A stretch of DNA of 40,302 nucleotides from DATJPD01 sp036394195 (GCA_036394195.1 DASWFO010000007.1:1-40302), one strand, 5' to 3'; shown: positions 7,686-15,826, counted from the first letter of the stretch. Notes: a model not told the origin generated them from the letters alone. A program made the numbers and translations.

Positions 7686-8564
7686 TCAGGGCTGATCCGG
7701 CATAGGCCCGGCGGCCCCCGCGAGCCGGTAGTGATTGAAATATTTGTCGGTCACCCGGTCCGTGACCACGATGATGCAGACATCGGTGGTGTTGAACTGC
7801 GGATCAATCACGGCACCCTCGCCGACCAGGCCGCCCAGGCGCAGATAGCCCTTGATCAGCGGCGGCAGTGCCGCAAGCGCCGCGCGCGAATCGAGTTGCG
7901 CCACCGCCGCCTCGGTGTCGATCTCCGACGGGTTCAGCCGGTTCATCTCGACATAACGCCCCGGCAGGGCCCGGGCGCGCAGAGACGGAGGTGCGAGATG
8001 ATAGTGGTGGAGATACGACAGCGAGGGCGCGAGCACGTCGGGATCGGTCCCGGGCAGGCTGGCGCAGCCGAACATCAGCCGGATGTCGTGCTGATAGACG
8101 TAATTGGCAATGCCGCGCCACAGCAGCTGCATGGTCGGTCGCGTGCGGTATTGCGCGTCGACACACGAGCGGCCGAGCTCGAGAATCGGCCCCGGCATCG
8201 CGAGCAGCGGTCCGATGTCGAATTCGGTCTGGGTGTAGAAGCCGCCCGCGCGCGCCGCCGCCTCGCGCCGCAGCAGGCGATAGGTGCCGATCACGCCGGC
8301 CGCACCCTCTCCGCGGCGACGGTCGATCACCAACAGGTGGTCGCACCATTCGTCGAAGCGATCGGCGTCGCGGCGGCACGCCCTGGCATCGTCGCTGGGA
8401 TGGGCCGACATCTCTTCGTAGAACACCTGGTAACGAAGCGCTTGTGCCGCATCGATCTCGGCGGTGATCTGGGCAAGCCGCACCTCCAGCGCGCCGGCAA
8501 CAATCGCGCCCGACCCACCGGGGCCGGACAGCGGCGTCGGGAGCGGAGCAGCGCGCCCGATCAT
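7686..8564 (-). CDS. olsB: L-ornithine N-alpha-acyltransferase (hemolysin-like GNAT fold)
   Basis: The 292-residue protein matches the OlsB/hemolysin-like acyltransferase family, which links a 3-hydroxy fatty acid from acyl-ACP to the alpha-amino group of ornithine. Evidence: RYQVFYEEMSAHP at 44-56, the acyl-donor segment around VIGTYRLL (91-98), the family motif ELGRSCVDAQYR (129-140), and the TDKYFNHY ending. The first 25 residues are a Gly/Pro/Ala-rich extension. Its ATG overlaps the stop of fur as ATGA, and olsA follows, so both steps of ornithine-lipid synthesis lie behind a metal regulator. I saw no Pho box within or in front of this operon. Confidence 0.87.
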   Translation of the reverse strand: MIGRAAPLPTPLSGPGGSGAIVAGALEVRLAQITAEIDAAQALRYQVFYEEMSAHPSDDARACRRDADRFDEWCDHLLVIDRRRGEGAAGVIGTYRLLRREAAARAGGFYTQTEFDIGPLLAMPGPILELGRSCVDAQYRTRPTMQLLWRGIANYVYQHDIRLMFGCASLPGTDPDVLAPSLSYLHHYHLAPPSLRARALPGRYVEMNRLNPSEIDTEAAVAQLDSRAALAALPPLIKGYLRLGGLVGEGAVIDPQFNTTDVCIIVVTDRVTDKYFNHYRLAGAAGPMPDQP

Positions 8565-9004
8565 GGCTTTTTCGCCCGCGCCGCGGCCGCCGCGCTGGTT
8601 TCGGCCCGCGTGCCGAACAGCTCCAGCCGATGGCCGACAAGCCGATACCCGAGCTCGCGGGCGATCTCATCCTGAAGCGCCTCGATGCGCGAGTTCTGGA
8701 ATTCGATCACTTCGCCGGTCTTGATGTCGATCAGGTGGTCGTGATGGTGCTCGTCGGCTTCCTCATAGCGGGCGCGGCCATCGCCGAAGTCGTGCCGGGT
8801 GATGATACTGGCCTCTTCCAGCAAGCGGACCGTGCGATACACGGTGGCGATGCTGATCTTGGAATCGATCGCGGCGGCGCGACGATACACCTGCTCGACA
8901 TCCGGATGGTCGCTCGACTCGGACAGCACGCGGGCGATGATGCGCCGCTGGCCGGTCATCTTCAGACCTTTGTCGATGCAGAGCTGCTCGATCCGCGAGG
9001 GCAT
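8561..9004 (-). CDS. fur: Fur/Mur-family metal-dependent regulator
   Basis: A 147-residue ferric/manganese uptake regulator. The winged-helix DNA-binding domain covers residues 1-82 (TGQRRIIARVL; SIATVYRTVRLLEE). The metal site follows with H33 in DHPDVEQVY and the cluster HHHDH at 86-90. The second structural zinc site, CxxC in E. coli Fur, is absent (DIKTGEV), as is usual in alphaproteobacterial Fur/Mur proteins. In many alphaproteobacteria this protein senses manganese and the main iron role has passed to RirA or Irr; which metal applies here cannot be read. The ATG at 9004 fits family length better than the upstream ATG at 9052, though its Shine-Dalgarno is distant. It leads the fur-olsB-olsA operon. 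Confidence 0.9.
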   Translation of the reverse strand: MPSRIEQLCIDKGLKMTGQRRIIARVLSESSDHPDVEQVYRRAAAIDSKISIATVYRTVRLLEEASIITRHDFGDGRARYEEADEHHHDHLIDIKTGEVIEFQNSRIEALQDEIARELGYRLVGHRLELFGTRAETSAAAAARAKKP

Positions 9005-9186
9005 CGGTCGGCAAATACCTCGGAGGGTTCGATGGGGCGGACTATAAACCAAACCACGCCCGTCGCCTACGGCGCTCTGGGACTGCGGAAAAAGCCCGGT
9101 TCTTGCGGCACCAGCCGACCGCCGGGGCGGTGATGGGGTAGAGTTTCGAAGGCGCGCCCTTGAACGTCGGGGCGGCGCTCGTCGCC

Positions 9187-9600
9187 CTAAGCGCGCTTGC
9201 GCTTGCTCTTCGTGCCAAGCCCGAGATCCCGGGCGAGCTGGCTTCTCTGCTTGGCGTAGTTCGGTGCCACCATCGGATAGTCCGGTGGCAGGTCCCAGCG
9301 CTCCCGATACTGTTCGGGGGTCAGGTTGTACGCCGTCTTGAGGTGGCGTTTCAGCATCTTGAGCTTTTTGCCGTCGTCGAGGCAGACGATGTAGTCGGGC
9401 ATCACCGATTTCTTGATCGGCACGGCCGGCTGCGGGCGCGCCCCCGGACCGGCCGGCATGCCGATTCCGGACAAGGCCTGATGCACCTGATGGATGAGCC
9501 CAGGCAATTCGGTCAGCGCCACCGAGTTATTCGACACATGCGCCGCGACGATTTTCGCGGTCAACGCCAGGATATCCTCGGCCTTCGGTCCCTCGGTCAT
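9187..9600 (-). CDS. mucR: MucR/Ros-family zinc-finger-type regulator
   Basis: A 137-residue MucR-type global regulator. MucR proteins act as H-NS-like silencers on AT-rich promoters and control exopolysaccharide, motility and virulence genes in alphaproteobacteria. The N-terminal oligomerisation helix is EDILALTAKIVAAHVSNN (8-25); the DNA-binding region shows YIVCLDDGKKLKMLKRHLKTAYNLTPEQYRERW. C73, D76 and H86 are in zinc-ligand positions, but the fourth position is Ala90 instead of His, so metal binding may be weak or absent, as in described zinc-free MucR/Ros homologues. The ATG at 9600 matches the family start (MTEGPKAEDI); a longer frame to 9690 is not family-like. Confidence 0.88.
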   Translation of the reverse strand: MTEGPKAEDILALTAKIVAAHVSNNSVALTELPGLIHQVHQALSGIGMPAGPGARPQPAVPIKKSVMPDYIVCLDDGKKLKMLKRHLKTAYNLTPEQYRERWDLPPDYPMVAPNYAKQRSQLARDLGLGTKSKRKRA

Positions 9601-9773
9601 CGAATGGTAATCCGGAAATTGTCGCCGCGTTTGTAAAGGGCGAAGAGATGAACGGAGAGGCTGACTATAATTAATCTTAGCCGAGTGCAATAGAGATTTT
9701 GTTCAATATTGCCAGTTTCGCTTTTTGTTTTAGATAGATTGCAGCAATTTTGGCCAGATGTCGGGCAGTTGCC
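9601..9773 (-). promoter_or_regulatory. AT-rich upstream region of mucR
   Basis: This gap between rimI and mucR is far richer in A and T than the rest of the window, especially 9661-9760, with many TA steps and short A or T runs. A TATAGT -10-like hexamer lies near 9665 on the minus strand, with a poor -35. MucR proteins bind such DNA and are known to repress their own genes in several species, so autoregulation is a reasonable inference. Confidence 0.45.
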
Positions 9774-10262
9774 CTACGCCCGGGTCGGGTCCCGCGACAA
9801 GTCGCATTTAAGCTCGAGGGCGGCCACCGGCGCCCGGTTCGGCGCCCGGTAATAGTCGGGCCGACGCCGGCCGGCCGCAAAGCCGCGGTTGGCATAGAGA
9901 GCCCGCGCCGGCTCATTGGTCTCGGCCACTTCGAGGAACAAGCGGCCGGCGCTGAGTTCACGGGCGCGGCGAATCGCCATGTCGAGCAGCGAGGCGGCGA
10001 TGCCCTGCCGCCGATAGGCCGGCAGCACGCAAAGCGTCAGCAGTTCGGCATCGTCGCTGGCGATGCGCGCCAGCGTGAATCCGGCCGGCGCTTCGCCGAC
10101 GACGGGGTCGTCGACCACGGCCATATAGGCAAAGCCGCCCGGCGTCGACAGCAGCTCGGCGATGACGCGCCTCGACCAGGTCTCTTCAAAACACCGACCG
10201 TGCACGACGGCCAACAGCTCGGCATGGGCGAGGGCCGCGGGGAAGAGGTGCCACGCAGCCAT
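9774..10262 (-). CDS. rimI: Ribosomal protein S18-alanine N-acetyltransferase
   Basis: A 162-residue GNAT acetyltransferase. The acetyl-CoA-binding segment LLTLCVLPAYRRQGIAASLL contains the RRxGxA loop, and NEPARALYANRGF is the conserved C-terminal motif of the RimI group. In bacteria RimI acetylates the N-terminal alanine of ribosomal protein S18. The ATG shares one base with the tsaB stop (TGATG); the tsaB-rimI pair is conserved in many bacteria and supports this call over a generic N-acetyltransferase. Confidence 0.87.
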   Translation of the reverse strand: MAAWHLFPAALAHAELLAVVHGRCFEETWSRRVIAELLSTPGGFAYMAVVDDPVVGEAPAGFTLARIASDDAELLTLCVLPAYRRQGIAASLLDMAIRRARELSAGRLFLEVAETNEPARALYANRGFAAGRRRPDYYRAPNRAPVAALELKCDLSRDPTRA

Positions 10263-10948
10263 CAGGACGAGATGCCAAGCGCCGCCTTCGACGGCGTCGT
10301 GGTTTCGACGGGATGAATGTAGAGCGGTGCGGGGACAGCGGTGGGAGCCGGTGCTGCCGCGGCGATGGCAGCCACGACCGCCGCATCGGGGTGACGCAGT
10401 GCCGCTATGACGCTGACCACGGCGGCGTGGCGGCGGAGCTCGATCGCCAGACGGTCGGCGGCATCGCCGACGACGATGTAGGGCGCGCCGCCGCCGAGCC
10501 CGGCCGCATAGGCCGCGACCGCGCGCGCGCTGGGCGCATCCCGCGGCGCCAGCGCCGAATCGAAGCTCTGCAGGTACGGCTCAGCCCGCTTGGAATCGAG
10601 CGCCACCACCACGACCGAGCCGCCACGCTGTGCCGCCGGCACGGCCGCCGCAACGGCTTCGAGGGTGGTGACGCCGACGAGCGGCCGGCTGGTGGCCAGC
10701 GCCAGCCCCCGGGCCGCCGCGAGGCCGACGCGCAAGCCGGTGAAGTGCCCCGGTCCGACAGTGACCGCGAGCCGGTCGAACGCGGTGAACGCGAGTCCGG
10801 ACACGGTGCGCACGCGGTGCACCATCGGCAGCAGCGCCTCGGCGTGTCCGCGCGGCATCTCTGCCCGTTCGGCGGCAATCACCACCCCGTCGACCCAGAC
10901 GGCCGCCGAGCAGGCGGCCGTTGCCGAGTCGAGGGCGAGGATTTTCAC
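10262..10948 (-). CDS. tsaB: tRNA t6A threonylcarbamoyltransferase complex subunit TsaB
   Basis: TsaB is a partner of TsaD and TsaE in making N6-threonylcarbamoyladenosine at position 37 of ANN-decoding tRNAs. The 228-residue protein begins with the ASKHA-fold ILALDSATAACSAAV segment and has VTVGPGHFTGLRVGLAAARGLA (63-84), the strongest TsaB signature. The start is GTG at 10948, with GGAGG 4-5 bp upstream. The C-terminal Ala/Pro-rich stretch looks variable. It is translated together with rimI; TsaD and TsaE are not in the window. Confidence 0.92.
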   Translation of the reverse strand: MKILALDSATAACSAAVWVDGVVIAAERAEMPRGHAEALLPMVHRVRTVSGLAFTAFDRLAVTVGPGHFTGLRVGLAAARGLALATSRPLVGVTTLEAVAAAVPAAQRGGSVVVVALDSKRAEPYLQSFDSALAPRDAPSARAVAAYAAGLGGGAPYIVVGDAADRLAIELRRHAAVVSVIAALRHPDAAVVAAIAAAAPAPTAVPAPLYIHPVETTTPSKAALGISS

Positions 10949-10980
10949 CGGCCCTCCACGCGGAATGCTAAAAACGCCGC

Positions 10981-11535
10981 ATGAGTCTGGTTCCGATCGC
11001 GCCGCCCGACTACGACGTCGAGCTCGACATCGTTTACGCGACGCCCCACAACTTCACCGGTGCGCCGATCTACCGCCGCGCTGCCGCCTACCTTCATCCC
11101 GAAGCAGCCGCGGCATTGGCGCCCGCGATTGGGCTGGCGAAAGCGATCGGTCTCAAGCTCAAAATCTTCGACGCGTTCCGTCCGGCCGAAGCGCAATGGA
11201 AGATGTGGAATCATACGCCGGATCCCGAATTTCTAGCCGATCCGCGGCGGGGCTCGCCCCATTCGCGGGGTGTGGCGGTCGATTTGACGCTGCTCGACGC
11301 TGACGGCCGCGAGCTCGCGATGGGCACGCCATTCGACTCGTTCCGACCGCAATCGCATCACGCATCGACCGATGTCCCGCGGGACGCGCAGCAGAACCGC
11401 TTTCTCCTGCTAGGGCTGATGTCGGCTGCCGGCTGGGACTTCTACCGCAACGAATGGTGGCATTACCAGCTGTTCGAGCCGCGGCGGTTTCCGCTGCTGT
11501 CGGACAGTGCGGTGACGCCCGGCCTGCTCGGCTGA
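10981..11535 (+). CDS. ddpX: D-alanyl-D-alanine dipeptidase (VanX/DdpX family)
   Basis: Zinc dipeptidase that hydrolyses D-Ala-D-Ala, probably for salvage or turnover of cell-wall peptides; it does not by itself imply vancomycin resistance. In this 184-residue protein the metal ligands are H94 and D101 in SPHSRGVAVDLTL and H161 in EWWHYQL; E158 is the catalytic base and R67 in DAFRP fits the substrate-stabilising Arg. There is no signal peptide, so it should be cytoplasmic like VanX. It is divergent from tsaB with only 32 bp between start codons and converges on the Bax-like gene 12 bp beyond its stop. Confidence 0.92.
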   Translation: MSLVPIAPPDYDVELDIVYATPHNFTGAPIYRRAAAYLHPEAAAALAPAIGLAKAIGLKLKIFDAFRPAEAQWKMWNHTPDPEFLADPRRGSPHSRGVAVDLTLLDADGRELAMGTPFDSFRPQSHHASTDVPRDAQQNRFLLLGLMSAAGWDFYRNEWWHYQLFEPRRFPLLSDSAVTPGLLG

Positions 11536-11547
11536 TTGGCCCGGCGA

Positions 11548-12519
11548 TCAGCTCCCATCCGCGAGCTGCAGCGGGCGCGTGTCCAGCCGGGCGCGATCCA
11601 GAGCCTGGAGCCGGTTGGCCCGGATGATGCCGCGGACGTCATGCACATAGTCCATCTTGCGCTCGGAGTAGCGCCCCAACGTCAGCACCAGATCGAGGCC
11701 GCCCGGAACGTCGCCGCGCGTCCGCGCGTCAAGCCGTTTATCGCGAAACGCCTGATACGCCTTGTGGGTGTTGAGGTTCAAGGCGTAAGCCTCGACGGCG
11801 TGCGCCAGGCGCTCGAAGCGCCGGACTTCCGCATGCTCGCCTTCGCCGAACACCATCTGGCCGAACATAGCCTGCCCTTGCGCCGCGGAGCTCGTACCCC
11901 AGCCGGTCTCCAACGCCGCCTGGCCGATCGCCAGCGAGGGCGGGATCACGTCGACGCGCTCGAGCAGCTCTTCCACCAGGTCGGGAATCTCGTCGGCGTC
12001 GTATTCGACCAGGTAGCGGTCCGCCAAGGCCTGGAGCCAGGCGCTGTCGGTCGGCGTCGGCGTCCCGCCCGACTCGACCGTGTCGCTCAACTGCTGCAAC
12101 CGCGCCCGGTCCCTCAGGATTTGCTCATTTTCGCCGAGGATGAGCGGCAGGAGCGTCTTCACGAACATTTCCTTGCGCACACTGACACTCGGCGAGTCGA
12201 GCATCGGCAGATTCGCCGGAACCCGCGCCAGGAACAGGCGCGGCACCACCGCACCGTTGTCGCGGACGTCCGCGAGCGTGTAGCCCTCCGCCGCCAAGTT
12301 GTCCTCCAGCGCCTTCACGCCGTCATCGGACGTGACCGCCGGCAACGGGCCAGAAAAAAGCGCCATGAACGGCAATTCATGGCGCGGGCCGGCGGCGTCG
12401 CCGGAATAAATGATCGCGTGATTGGCCTGCGCGACCCCGAACAGGGTGATCGCAAACGACAGACACGTGATCGTGCGGACGCGCAAGGCGCGTGATTGAA
12501 GCGTTGCCACCGGCGACAT
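11548..12519 (-). CDS. Bax-like glucosaminidase-domain protein
   Basis: A 323-residue probable exported protein similar to E. coli Bax. A hydrophobic segment at 14-32 ending near AQA looks like a signal peptide. The C-terminal glucosaminidase (lysozyme-like) domain contains VIPPSLAIGQAALETGWGTS, in which E204 sits at the catalytic glutamate position, followed by AMFGQMVF and the HAVEAYALNLNTHKAY segment typical of the family. It should cut the glycan strands of peptidoglycan, but Bax itself has no settled physiological role. It follows nfuA by 53 bp on the same strand and converges with ddpX, another wall-related enzyme. Confidence 0.83.
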   Translation of the reverse strand: MSPVATLQSRALRVRTITCLSFAITLFGVAQANHAIIYSGDAAGPRHELPFMALFSGPLPAVTSDDGVKALEDNLAAEGYTLADVRDNGAVVPRLFLARVPANLPMLDSPSVSVRKEMFVKTLLPLILGENEQILRDRARLQQLSDTVESGGTPTPTDSAWLQALADRYLVEYDADEIPDLVEELLERVDVIPPSLAIGQAALETGWGTSSAAQGQAMFGQMVFGEGEHAEVRRFERLAHAVEAYALNLNTHKAYQAFRDKRLDARTRGDVPGGLDLVLTLGRYSERKMDYVHDVRGIIRANRLQALDRARLDTRPLQLADGS

Positions 12520-12572
12520 GCGTCGGCCCCCGAAATTGTTTCAGAGATGAGATGGACGGCGAAAGCCGCGCG

Positions 12573-13127
12573 CTACATGACCGCGCGGACTTCGACCACT
12601 TCCGGGATGTAGTGCTTGAGCATGTTCTCGATCCCGGCCTTCAATGTCGCGGTCGAGCTCGGGCATCCAGAGCAGGATCCCTGCATGTGCAGGTAGACGA
12701 TGCCGTCCTCAAAGCTTTGGAACACGATATCGCCACCGTCCTGCGCGACCGCGGGACGAACGCGGGTGTCGATGAGATCTTTGATCTGGGTCACGATCTC
12801 GGAGTCGTCTTCGCCCACCGGCGTGCCCACGTTTTCAGCCGGCCCAACGACGATCGGGCGTCCGGAGGTATAATGCTCCATGATGGCGCCCAGGATCGCA
12901 GGCTTCAGCAGATGCCAGTCCTTGTCGGATTGCTTGGTGACGGTCACGAAATCGGAGCCGAGAAACACGCCCGCAACCCCGTCGATCCCGAACAGGTGTT
13001 CGGCGAGTGGTGAGCGCTTGGCGTCGTCCACGGACGCAAAGTCCGCCGTGCCGGTGCCCATGACCTCGCGGCCGGGCAGGAATTTGAGCGTCGCCGGGTT
13101 GGGCGTCTGTTCGGTCTGGATGAACAT
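12573..13127 (-). CDS. nfuA: NfuA-like iron-sulfur cluster scaffold/carrier
   Basis: An Nfu-type protein of 184 residues that binds and delivers Fe-S clusters to target enzymes. The N-terminal Nfu_N domain starts at MFIQTEQTPNPATLKFLPG (1-19), the form common to alphaproteobacteria and mitochondrial NFU1. The C-terminal NifU-like domain (about 108-184) carries the cluster-binding CxxC at C152/C155 in GSCSGCPSS. The ATG at 13127 has GAGGAGG 6 bp upstream and is clearly preferred to the TTG at 13142. Clients nearby could include MiaB, but that is only inference. It is divergent from the cyclase gene across a 152-bp gap. Confidence 0.93.
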   Translation of the reverse strand: MFIQTEQTPNPATLKFLPGREVMGTGTADFASVDDAKRSPLAEHLFGIDGVAGVFLGSDFVTVTKQSDKDWHLLKPAILGAIMEHYTSGRPIVVGPAENVGTPVGEDDSEIVTQIKDLIDTRVRPAVAQDGGDIVFQSFEDGIVYLHMQGSCSGCPSSTATLKAGIENMLKHYIPEVVEVRAVM

Positions 13128-13279
13128 CTCTCGCCTCCTCAATAGTCACTCGGCAAGAACCCACCTGTGGCTAAATGGGGGTTGCGGCGCAGCACGTCAA
13201 CCCTTTTCGCCAAAACTCCCCTACTTTGATACCATTAACTGTATTTATGTTGCGCAAGCACGGGCCTGAGTAATCAAAC

Positions 13280-14575
13280 ATGTCTTATCCCCAGATTCGG
13301 GAAGGTCTTGTCGAGCCTTCGATGGCCGCGGTTCCGACTCGGACCGGCCGGGTGTTCGAGCGACCGGTCAGCGCCCGCACGTTCGAAAATTCCGCCCGCA
13401 TCGCGGATGTCGTGGCGTGGGTCGTGGGCGACGCCCGCCGCATCGGGACATCGCTCGAATTGCTCGACGAGCTGTGCTGGCGGCTAATCGCCGCCGGGGT
13501 GCCGCTCGCCCGCATGACGTTTCACCTGCCGACCTTGCATCCGCAGTATTACGGCATCGGCTGCCGCTGGAGCCGCGCCACCGGCCAGACCGAGGAGTTG
13601 CTGGTGGGGCACAGCGTGCGCTACAGCGCCGCCTATCTCGAGAGCCCGATCCGCCGCGTGATCGAGGACGGCGAGCATATCCGCCGCCGACTCGATGCCC
13701 CCGACGCCCTCATGGACTTCCCGATCCTGGCCGAGCTGAAGGCCGAGGGAATCACGGAATACATGGCGGTTCCGCTGGAGCTGTCGAGCGGCCGGCGCGT
13801 GACGGTGACCTTGGCAACCGATCGGCCCGGGGGCTTTCGCGAGGACGAGCTGGCCGAACTTAGGACCATCGGCCCGCATCTGACGCCGCTGCTCGAGATC
13901 CACATCACGCGTCAGATCACCTCGAACCTGCTTGGCGCCTATCTCGGCCAGCAGATCGGCAAGCGCGTGCTGGCCGGCGACATCATCCGCGGCCACGGCG
14001 AGACCATCCGCGCCATCGTCTGGCTGTGCGACCTGCGTGGATTCACGCGGCTATCGGATCACCTTCCGGGACCGCACGTGATCGGTATCCTGAACGCCTA
14101 TTTCGAGCGCGTTGTGAGCGAGCTGCACAAGCGGAACGGCGAGGTGCTGAAATTCATGGGCGACGGGCTGCTCGCCATCTTCGCGGTGGCCGATGCCGCG
14201 TTCGCGCCCGATGCCGCCAGGCGGGCGCTGGAGGCGGCGGAGGCCGCGATCGCCGCCGTCGACGCCCTCGCGGGCGATCCGGTCCTCGAGGGCGAGCCGG
14301 CGCCGCGCATGTGCGTGTCGATCCATTTCGGCAACGTCTTCTTCGGCAATATCGGCGCCACCGATCGCCTCGACTTCACGACCATCGGCCCGGCGGTGAA
14401 TCTGGTGGCGCGGCTCGACCAGCTGTCCAAGGTGCTGGAGCGGCGAATCCTGGTCACCGACGACTTCGCCCAGGTCTGCCCGCGTCCGCTGCAGTCGGTC
14501 GGCAGCCATCCGCTGCGCGGGCTCTCCACAGCGCACGAGATCTTCACCGTACCGGACCGGCCGGCGAAGACGTAG
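13280..14575 (+). CDS. Class III adenylate/guanylate cyclase with N-terminal sensory region
   Basis: A 431-residue soluble nucleotide cyclase. Residues 1-215 form a non-membrane region, possibly GAF-like and not confidently assigned; residues 240-425 are the cyclase domain. Metal-binding D251 (CDLRGFT) and D295 (KFMGDG) are intact, as are K291 and the transition-state N374 and R378 (GPAVNLVARL). The position after Gly that often holds the purine-selecting Asp or Thr is Pro371, a variant seen in related alphaproteobacterial cyclases, so cAMP is likely but not certain as product. All catalytic residues are present. The ATG at 13280 has a weak ribosome binding site. Confidence 0.88.
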   Translation: MSYPQIREGLVEPSMAAVPTRTGRVFERPVSARTFENSARIADVVAWVVGDARRIGTSLELLDELCWRLIAAGVPLARMTFHLPTLHPQYYGIGCRWSRATGQTEELLVGHSVRYSAAYLESPIRRVIEDGEHIRRRLDAPDALMDFPILAELKAEGITEYMAVPLELSSGRRVTVTLATDRPGGFREDELAELRTIGPHLTPLLEIHITRQITSNLLGAYLGQQIGKRVLAGDIIRGHGETIRAIVWLCDLRGFTRLSDHLPGPHVIGILNAYFERVVSELHKRNGEVLKFMGDGLLAIFAVADAAFAPDAARRALEAAEAAIAAVDALAGDPVLEGEPAPRMCVSIHFGNVFFGNIGATDRLDFTTIGPAVNLVARLDQLSKVLERRILVTDDFAQVCPRPLQSVGSHPLRGLSTAHEIFTVPDRPAKT

Positions 14576-14584
14576 GTGCCTTCC

Positions 14585-15064
14585 TCAGGTGACGGCGTCG
14601 ATCTGGTCGTCCGACAGGCTGCCCGGCACGATGACAAGCGGGATCCGCAGGTTGGACGAGTACTTTCCCGTGAGTGCCGTGATCAGCGGCCCGGGGCCGC
14701 CGGGCCCGGTTCCGGCACCCAGTACCAGGACCGAGATGCTCGGCTCCTCGTTCATCAGCTTCAGCAGCTCCTCGCGCACAGCGCCTTCGCGCACATGCAG
14801 CACCGGCATGTCGCCGGAGAGAGCCTGGGCCTGGGCCGCGAGCTCCTGCAACCGTGCCTCCGCCTCGGCGCGCTGCTCTTCACGCATCAGATTGCCGACC
14901 GCCAGCCATTCGCTGTCGACCGGTTCGGTCACATACAGCATGGCCACACGGCCGCCGGTCGCCTTGGAGCGGCGGCAGGCATACCGGAGCGCCACCTTCA
15001 GCTCGGGGCTTTGGTCGACGACGACGAGGAAGACGCGCTGCGGGTGCCTTGTGGTGGCGGCCAT
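14585..15064 (-). CDS. Universal stress protein (UspA family)
   Basis: A 159-residue single-domain Usp. It begins with the hydrophobic strand RVFLVVVDQSPELKVALRYACRR and ends with the nucleotide-binding loop GAGTGPGGPGPL...TG, close to the ATP-binding G-2x-G-9x-G(S/T) pattern, followed by IPLVIVPG. Usp proteins respond to stress and energy state; this one has no more precise function. GGAGG lies 7 bp before its ATG. It sits 18 bp behind the TIGR02186 gene and so is the last gene of a three-gene unit with the TSUP transporter. Confidence 0.88.
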   Translation of the reverse strand: MAATTRHPQRVFLVVVDQSPELKVALRYACRRSKATGGRVAMLYVTEPVDSEWLAVGNLMREEQRAEAEARLQELAAQAQALSGDMPVLHVREGAVREELLKLMNEEPSISVLVLGAGTGPGGPGPLITALTGKYSSNLRIPLVIVPGSLSDDQIDAVT

Positions 15065-15082
15065 GGTCGTCCCTCCGTTCAG

Positions 15083-15826
15083 CTACGCTTTGCGGAAGAT
15101 CACGCCGGCACCCCAGCCGGCGAGCACGGCGACGAAGATGGTCAATATGCCATAGATCGCCGCGTCCCGATGAGCAAACTCGTATACGTCGGCGCCGACG
15201 CCGATCTTGCTGACGAACATCGGCGTGGTTTGCGCAGCAACGACCTGGTTGTTGCGGATCAGCAGCACCTCCGCCGTGTACGATCCGGGCGGCACGTTCG
15301 CCGGCAGGAGGACATGGGTGCGAAACAGCCGCGGACCGAGGAACGACACCTCGCCTTCGCGGCTCGCGTACAGCGATCGCCGCTCCTTGTTGCGCAGAAG
15401 GCCGGCGCGGAACTCCGCGACCTCGGACGCGTCGGCATTGGGGAGGGCGGCCAGGCGCAGATAATCGGTGCCGAGCTGGTGGCGCGCCCGAATTGCCGGC
15501 GAGATTTCGGTGAGCGGCCGGCTCGACGCGACGCGGTAGAAAGCGGGCACGCCGGTGAAAACCATCTCGTCGGTGTTGATCCAGATTCCGCCGACGCGGG
15601 ATTTGCGGCGGACCGTGGTCTCCTGATCGGGACCGCGCAGCACGACCACCACGTCGCCCTCGCCTTCGGTGGCACCGAACAGCAGCATGTCGGCACCGGA
15701 GAAACCGGTGGTGATCTCGATCAGATGCGTCGACAGGTCGAACACCAGCGGCTGCGCCCTGGCGGGGGCGTACACTCCCGCCAGGGCGAGCACGAGGAGG
15801 ACAAGGCTGAGGAGCCGGATGCTCAC
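15083..15826 (-). CDS. TIGR02186 family protein, exported and membrane-anchored
   Basis: A 247-residue protein of unknown function. It has a signal peptide (hydrophobic 4-22, ARA cut before residue 25), a periplasmic domain of about 190 residues rich in beta-type segments (DLSTHLIEITTGFSGADMLLFGA; GPDQETTVRRKSRVGGIWIN), and one C-terminal membrane helix at about 219-243 ending in basic FRKA. It matches the TIGR02186 family, found mainly in alphaproteobacteria beside TauE/SafE-like transporters. Its GTG start overlaps the transporter stop as GTGA, so the two are translationally coupled. A role as periplasmic partner of the transporter is inference. Confidence 0.8.
   Translation of the reverse strand: MSIRLLSLVLLVLALAGVYAPARAQPLVFDLSTHLIEITTGFSGADMLLFGATEGEGDVVVVLRGPDQETTVRRKSRVGGIWINTDEMVFTGVPAFYRVASSRPLTEISPAIRARHQLGTDYLRLAALPNADASEVAEFRAGLLRNKERRSLYASREGEVSFLGPRLFRTHVLLPANVPPGSYTAEVLLIRNNQVVAAQTTPMFVSKIGVGADVYEFAHRDAAIYGILTIFVAVLAGWGAGVIFRKA

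Noticed and set aside
9020..9050. GGTTCGA-like sequence suggesting a tRNA T-arm
   Set aside because: The flanking bases do not pair into a T-stem and there is no acceptor, D or anticodon arm around it.
10981..11535. Vancomycin resistance determinant
   Set aside because: The VanX-like dipeptidase stands alone without vanH or vanA-type ligase genes; such enzymes are common in Gram-negative bacteria for peptide salvage.
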